64,000 bases of DNA from Planctomycetota bacterium. Its GTDB lineage: Bacteria; Planctomycetota; B15-G4; JADJEK01. The notes under the pieces were generated by a model that was not told the DNA's origin, made no database searches, and was given only the letters and a program-made list of their open reading frames with translations. Below are positions 60,743 to 64,000 of this stretch, in pieces. The translations under genes were made by a program, and so were the position numbers. How positions within the stretch are numbered: position 1 is the first letter of the stretch; the number at the start of each line of letters is the position of its first letter. Where the stretch lies: positions 1-64,000 of the forward strand of contig JADJEK010000002.1 of NCBI GenBank assembly GCA_016709145.1. The letters run 5' to 3'.

Positions 60743-62572
60743 ATGCTCGGATCGGTCGTCGCGTTGGCGTTGCTGTCGCCCCAGGCCGTCGAGGATCTCG
60801 GAGCGCGCACGCGCGCGATCGCCGAGAGCTCGAAGGCCGTCGTCGAACGGATGGGCACGAGCGTCGAGGGTCGACCGATCCACGTGTTGCGTTACGGCGT
60901 CGATCCGGCGACGAGTCCGGCCGCGAAGGCCGTGCTCGTCGTCGCCGGCATCGACGGCCGCGCGACGTTCTCCGTCGACGCGGCGTTCGCGTTGTGCGAG
61001 CGCATCGGCGCGAAGGCCGGTGAGACGCTCGCGCGCTCCACGCTCTACGTCGTGCCGTGCCTGAACCCGGACGCGCGGGTGCGCGTGCTCGGCGGTGCGG
61101 CGCGGACGGACTTCGGCGGCGCGATCGGCGCGTTCGACGACGATCACGACGGCCGCGTCGACGAGGACGGTCCGCGTGACGTGAACGGCGACGGTCGCAT
61201 CGGCTGGATGCGCGTGTTCGATCCGCCGCGCGACGTGCCGCGCACGCACGTGGTCGGCAAGGACGATCCACGCACGCACCACGTCGCCGAGGCCGGCAAA
61301 GGCGAGGTCGCGCAGTTCGCGCTGGTGATCGAAGGCATGGACGGCGACGGCGATGGCCGCGTCGCCGAGGACGGCATCGACGGCGTCGATCTCGACCGCA
61401 ACTTCCCGCATCTGTGGAAGGAACACGCCCGCACGTCGGGGGCCTATCCGCTGTCCGCGCCCGAGACGAATGCGCTCGTGCGTTGGATGCTCGCGCACGA
61501 GGAGATCGCGAGCGTGCTCGTGTACGGCACCGGCGACACGCTCGTGAACGTTCCGGAAGCGGGGCGCACCGACGTGACGAAGCAGGCTCCGCTCGGCATC
61601 GAAACCGACGACAAGGTCTGGCACGACGCGATCGCGGACAAGTTCAAGGAACTCACCGGTCAGAAGAAGGCGCCGAAGAAGGACCTCTCCGGCAGCTTCG
61701 TCGCGTGGGCCTATGCGCAGTACGGCGTGCCCGCGTTCGAGACGCCGATCTTCGTCGCGCCCGCGGATCCGAAGTCCGCCGCGGCGGATGGTGAAGGCGG
61801 CAAAGACGGCAAAGACGGCACGGAAGGCGCCGACGGCAAGGACGCCAAGGGCGCGACCGAACCGGGCCCGGGCGATGGCCCGGGTGCTGGCCCGGGTGGC
61901 GGCCCGGGTGGCGGCCCGGGTGCGGGCCCGGGTGCGGGCCCGGGCCGTGGGCCGGGGCGGCGCGGTGGGCGGGGACCCGGCGGTGGCGCGGGCCCTGGCG
62001 GCGGAGATGCCGGCAAGCCCGCCGAGTCCGAGGCCGAAGAGAAGGCCTGGATCGAGTACGCGATCGCTCAGAGCTCGTTCACGCCATGGACGGCGTTCAC
62101 GCATCCGCAACTCGGCCGCGTCGAGATCGGCGGGTTCGCTCCGGGAGCACGCTTGGTTCCGCCGGCCGCGGAGCGCGATGCGTTGATCGACCCGCAAGTC
62201 GCGTTCGTCGCCGCGCTGCTCGAGAAGCTGCCGCGCCTCGAAGTCGCCGCCGCGAAGGTCGAGCAAGTCGACGCCGCGGTCTGGCGCGTGACGGCGACCG
62301 TGACGAACCACGGCTTCCTGCCGACGACGAACGCGATCGGCTTGAAGGTGCGACGTCAGTTGCCGGTCGTGTTCCGGCTCGACGTCGCGGACGACGCACT
62401 GCTGTCGGGCTCGCGCGTGCAGCGCGTCGACACGATCGCCGGATCCGGCGGCGAGGCTCGAGCGACCTGGCTCGTGGTCGGCGCATCCGGTTCGACGCTG
62501 AAGTTGACGATCCGCCCACAGACGCAGGCGGCGATCACGCACGACGTGCGATTGACGGAGGCCGGACGATGA
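60743..62572 (+). CDS. M14-like protein lacking zinc ligands, with GPG linker, 609 aa
   Basis: The fold follows zinc carboxypeptidases (VLVVAGIDGRAT, VVPCLNPDARVRV, DGVDLDRNFPHLW, SAPETNALVRWM), but the ligand positions are changed. Where the next gene has HGNE (His96, Glu99), this one has IDGRA (Asp71, Ala74). The third His is Gly262 (VLVYGTG against QSYHNSG), and the catalytic Glu region is FETPIF. It should therefore be catalytically dead. Calcium-loop inserts (DDDHDGRVDEDG, DVNGDGRIG, GDGDGRVAEDG) are kept. Residues about 374-421 are a Gly-Pro-Gly linker built from a 12-bp repeat. A beta-rich C-domain follows. It has a hydrophobic N-terminus and overlaps the next gene by ATGA. Confidence 0.85.
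   Translation: MLGSVVALALLSPQAVEDLGARTRAIAESSKAVVERMGTSVEGRPIHVLRYGVDPATSPAAKAVLVVAGIDGRATFSVDAAFALCERIGAKAGETLARSTLYVVPCLNPDARVRVLGGAARTDFGGAIGAFDDDHDGRVDEDGPRDVNGDGRIGWMRVFDPPRDVPRTHVVGKDDPRTHHVAEAGKGEVAQFALVIEGMDGDGDGRVAEDGIDGVDLDRNFPHLWKEHARTSGAYPLSAPETNALVRWMLAHEEIASVLVYGTGDTLVNVPEAGRTDVTKQAPLGIETDDKVWHDAIADKFKELTGQKKAPKKDLSGSFVAWAYAQYGVPAFETPIFVAPADPKSAAADGEGGKDGKDGTEGADGKDAKGATEPGPGDGPGAGPGGGPGGGPGAGPGAGPGRGPGRRGGRGPGGGAGPGGGDAGKPAESEAEEKAWIEYAIAQSSFTPWTAFTHPQLGRVEIGGFAPGARLVPPAAERDALIDPQVAFVAALLEKLPRLEVAAAKVEQVDAAVWRVTATVTNHGFLPTTNAIGLKVRRQLPVVFRLDVADDALLSGSRVQRVDTIAGSGGEARATWLVVGASGSTLKLTIRPQTQAAITHDVRLTEAGR
61867..61944 (+). repeat. In-frame 12-bp tandem repeat with CCCGGG core, seven units
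   Basis: CCCGGG occurs every 12 bases at 61867, 61879, 61891, 61903, 61915, 61927 and 61939. It encodes the Gly-Pro-Gly-x linker of the M14-like protein. The unit GGCCCGGGTGNN equals the complement of the intergenic unit at 53526-53599. Confidence 0.95.
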
Positions 62573-64000
62573 AGCGCTCGACGATCCTGCTCGGCCTCGT
62601 GCTCGCGCTCGCGACGAGTGCATCGGCCCAGCCGTACCAGCCCTCGCGCGTGCCGATCGCGTTCGATCGCTACTACGACCACGACGAGCTGCTCGCCCAC
62701 GTGCGTGCGATCGCCGCGGCGTATCCCGAACTCGTGCGGCTCGAGTCGATCGGCAAGAGTCTGCAAGGGCGCGAGATGGTCGTCGCGATCGTCAACGCTC
62801 CGAAGACCGGCCCGGACACCGCGAAGCCCGCGATGTGGATCGACGGCAACGTCCACGGCAACGAGATCCAAGCGTCCGAGGCCGTGCTCTACACACTGTG
62901 GATGCTGACGAAGTCGTACGGCAACAACGTCGACCTGACGAAGCTGCTCGACCAGAAGAGCTTCTACCTGCTGGTCTCGCAGAATCCCGACGGCCGCGCG
63001 TACTGGTTCGCCCACGCGAACAACTCGAGCAGCAGCCGCTCGAACCAGCGTCCGGTCGACGACGACCGGGACGGAGTGTTCGACGAGGATCCGCCCGACG
63101 ACCTCGATGGGGACGGCTCGATCACGCAGATGTGGAAGGCCGATCCCGATGGTCGCTTCGTGCGCGACACGAAGGACCCACGCGTGTTCCGCCGCGTCGG
63201 CGACACCGAGACCGGCGAGTGGACGATGCTCGGCTCCGAAGGGATCGACAACGACGGCGACGGCGACGTCAACGAGGACGATCCCGGCGGCGACGACATG
63301 AACCGCAACTGGCCGAGCGATTGGCAGCCCGAACACGTGCAGTTCGGCGCCGGCCCTTATCCGCTGAGCCATCCGGAGACGCAGGCCGTCGCACGTTTCA
63401 TCGCGGCCCGTCCGAACATCGGCGCGGTCCAGAGCTACCACAACTCCGGCGGCATGATCCTGCGTGGGCCCGGCGCCGACTACCTCGACGGCGAGTACGC
63501 GGCCGACGATCGCCGCGCCTACGACGAGATCGCGAAGGTCGGCGAGCTGCTGCTGCCGTACTACCGCTCGATGGTGATCTGGAAGGACCTCTACACGGTC
63601 CACGGCGGGTTCGTGAACTGGACCGCCGAAGGGCTCGGGATCTTCAGCTTCACGAACGAGATGTGGCCGGCGGAGAAGGCGTTCCAGCGTCCGCTCGACG
63701 AATCGCCTGCGGCCGGTGGGCCCGGCGGCGGCGGTTTCTTCGGCGGCTCGCAGGAACAGCAGGACCGCATGTGGACGTTCCGCGATCGGTTGCAGTTCGG
63801 CGCGGTGTTCAAGGACTACACGGAGTACCAGCACCCGCAGTACGGCAAGGTGCTCGTCGGCGGCTTGAACAAATGGTCGTCCCGCGTGACGCCGACGTTC
63901 ATGCTCGAAGAGGAATGTCACCGCAACTTCGCGTTCACGATGCTGCACGCCGATCACATGGCCGTGCTCGCGGTCGAGCGCAGTCAGGTGCGACGCATCG
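62569..64000 (+). CDS. M14-family zinc carboxypeptidase, partial (477+ aa)
   Basis: The reading frame is open to the right edge, so the C-terminus is missing. A signal peptide (1-20) leads to an M14 catalytic domain with all residues present: HGNE (His96, Glu99), the substrate-binding SQNPDGRAYWF, DDMNRNWPSDW, His291 in QSYHNSGG and Glu364 in FTNEMWP. Aspartate-rich inserts (DDDRDGVFDEDPPDDLDGDG, DNDGDGDVNEDD) look like calcium loops. A Gly-rich loop is found near 385-395 (GGPGGGGFFGG). It should cleave C-terminal residues from peptides outside the cytoplasm. It overlaps the inactive M14-like gene by ATGA. Confidence 0.93.
   Translation, partial: MKRSTILLGLVLALATSASAQPYQPSRVPIAFDRYYDHDELLAHVRAIAAAYPELVRLESIGKSLQGREMVVAIVNAPKTGPDTAKPAMWIDGNVHGNEIQASEAVLYTLWMLTKSYGNNVDLTKLLDQKSFYLLVSQNPDGRAYWFAHANNSSSSRSNQRPVDDDRDGVFDEDPPDDLDGDGSITQMWKADPDGRFVRDTKDPRVFRRVGDTETGEWTMLGSEGIDNDGDGDVNEDDPGGDDMNRNWPSDWQPEHVQFGAGPYPLSHPETQAVARFIAARPNIGAVQSYHNSGGMILRGPGADYLDGEYAADDRRAYDEIAKVGELLLPYYRSMVIWKDLYTVHGGFVNWTAEGLGIFSFTNEMWPAEKAFQRPLDESPAAGGPGGGGFFGGSQEQQDRMWTFRDRLQFGAVFKDYTEYQHPQYGKVLVGGLNKWSSRVTPTFMLEEECHRNFAFTMLHADHMAVLAVERSQVRRI

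Noticed and set aside
1..64000. Insertion sequences, prophage or integrative element
   Set aside because: No transposase, integrase, phage structural gene or att-like duplication at either tRNA gene was seen.

Overview
The window is very GC-rich, densely coding bacterial chromosome. It has two tRNA genes, about 50 protein genes, no insertion sequence, no phage genes and no CRISPR array. Several features together suggest a planctomycete-like lineage: a serine/threonine kinase beside an ECF sigma factor, a MoxR-DUF58-Bat operon, many exported peptidases, M14 proteins with calcium-loop inserts, repeated carboxypeptidase-regulatory-like domains, a DUF5658 protein, and frequent GTG/TTG starts. The phylum is an inference, not a proof.

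Layout. 1-6.5 kb: tRNA-Met, two coupled membrane proteins of unknown function with a phenylacetate-CoA-ligase-like enzyme, a CoA-binding protein and an S41-type lipoprotein. 6.6-17.2 kb: a six-repeat regulatory-domain surface protein, tRNA-Glu, and a minus-strand saccharide operon (glucokinase, two glycosyltransferases, a WecA/MraY-type sugar-phosphate transferase). These are followed by a lipoprotein, a TMTC-like membrane TPR protein, a DUF5658 protein and a LicC-like nucleotidyltransferase. 17.2-18.1 kb is non-coding and holds a 168-bp near-palindrome. 18.1-26.3 kb: MerR regulator, sigma-70 factor, a flavin mutase-like protein plus GT2, MFS transporter, a solute-binding-like protein, an AhpD-like protein and an exported protein. 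27.2-36.6 kb: a seven-gene MoxR/Bat operon in which six genes overlap by 4 bp; it converges on a minus-strand two-component operon (36.6-40.1 kb). 40.4-50.9 kb: kinase, ECF sigma factor, two S9 peptidases, dienelactone hydrolase, tautomerase and a large membrane protein. 51.0-53.5 kb: a three-gene coupled operon (DUF3419 transferase, heme-oxygenase-like diiron protein, GNAT). It is divergent from a GntR-ABC operon (53.7-57.1 kb), which is followed by an esterase, three consecutive cyclophilins and two M14 proteins; the second M14 runs off the right edge.

Most interesting points. (1) A 12-bp tandem repeat with a CCCGGG core occurs at three separate loci, two intergenic and one in frame inside a coding sequence. 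(2) An M14-family protein has lost all its zinc ligands and is translationally coupled to an apparently active M14 paralogue. (3) The DUF3419/diiron/GNAT operon has the composition of a small biosynthetic pathway I cannot match to a known one. (4) The 168-bp near-palindrome resembles a miniature inverted-repeat element. (5) An S41-like lipoprotein has alanine where the catalytic lysine should be.
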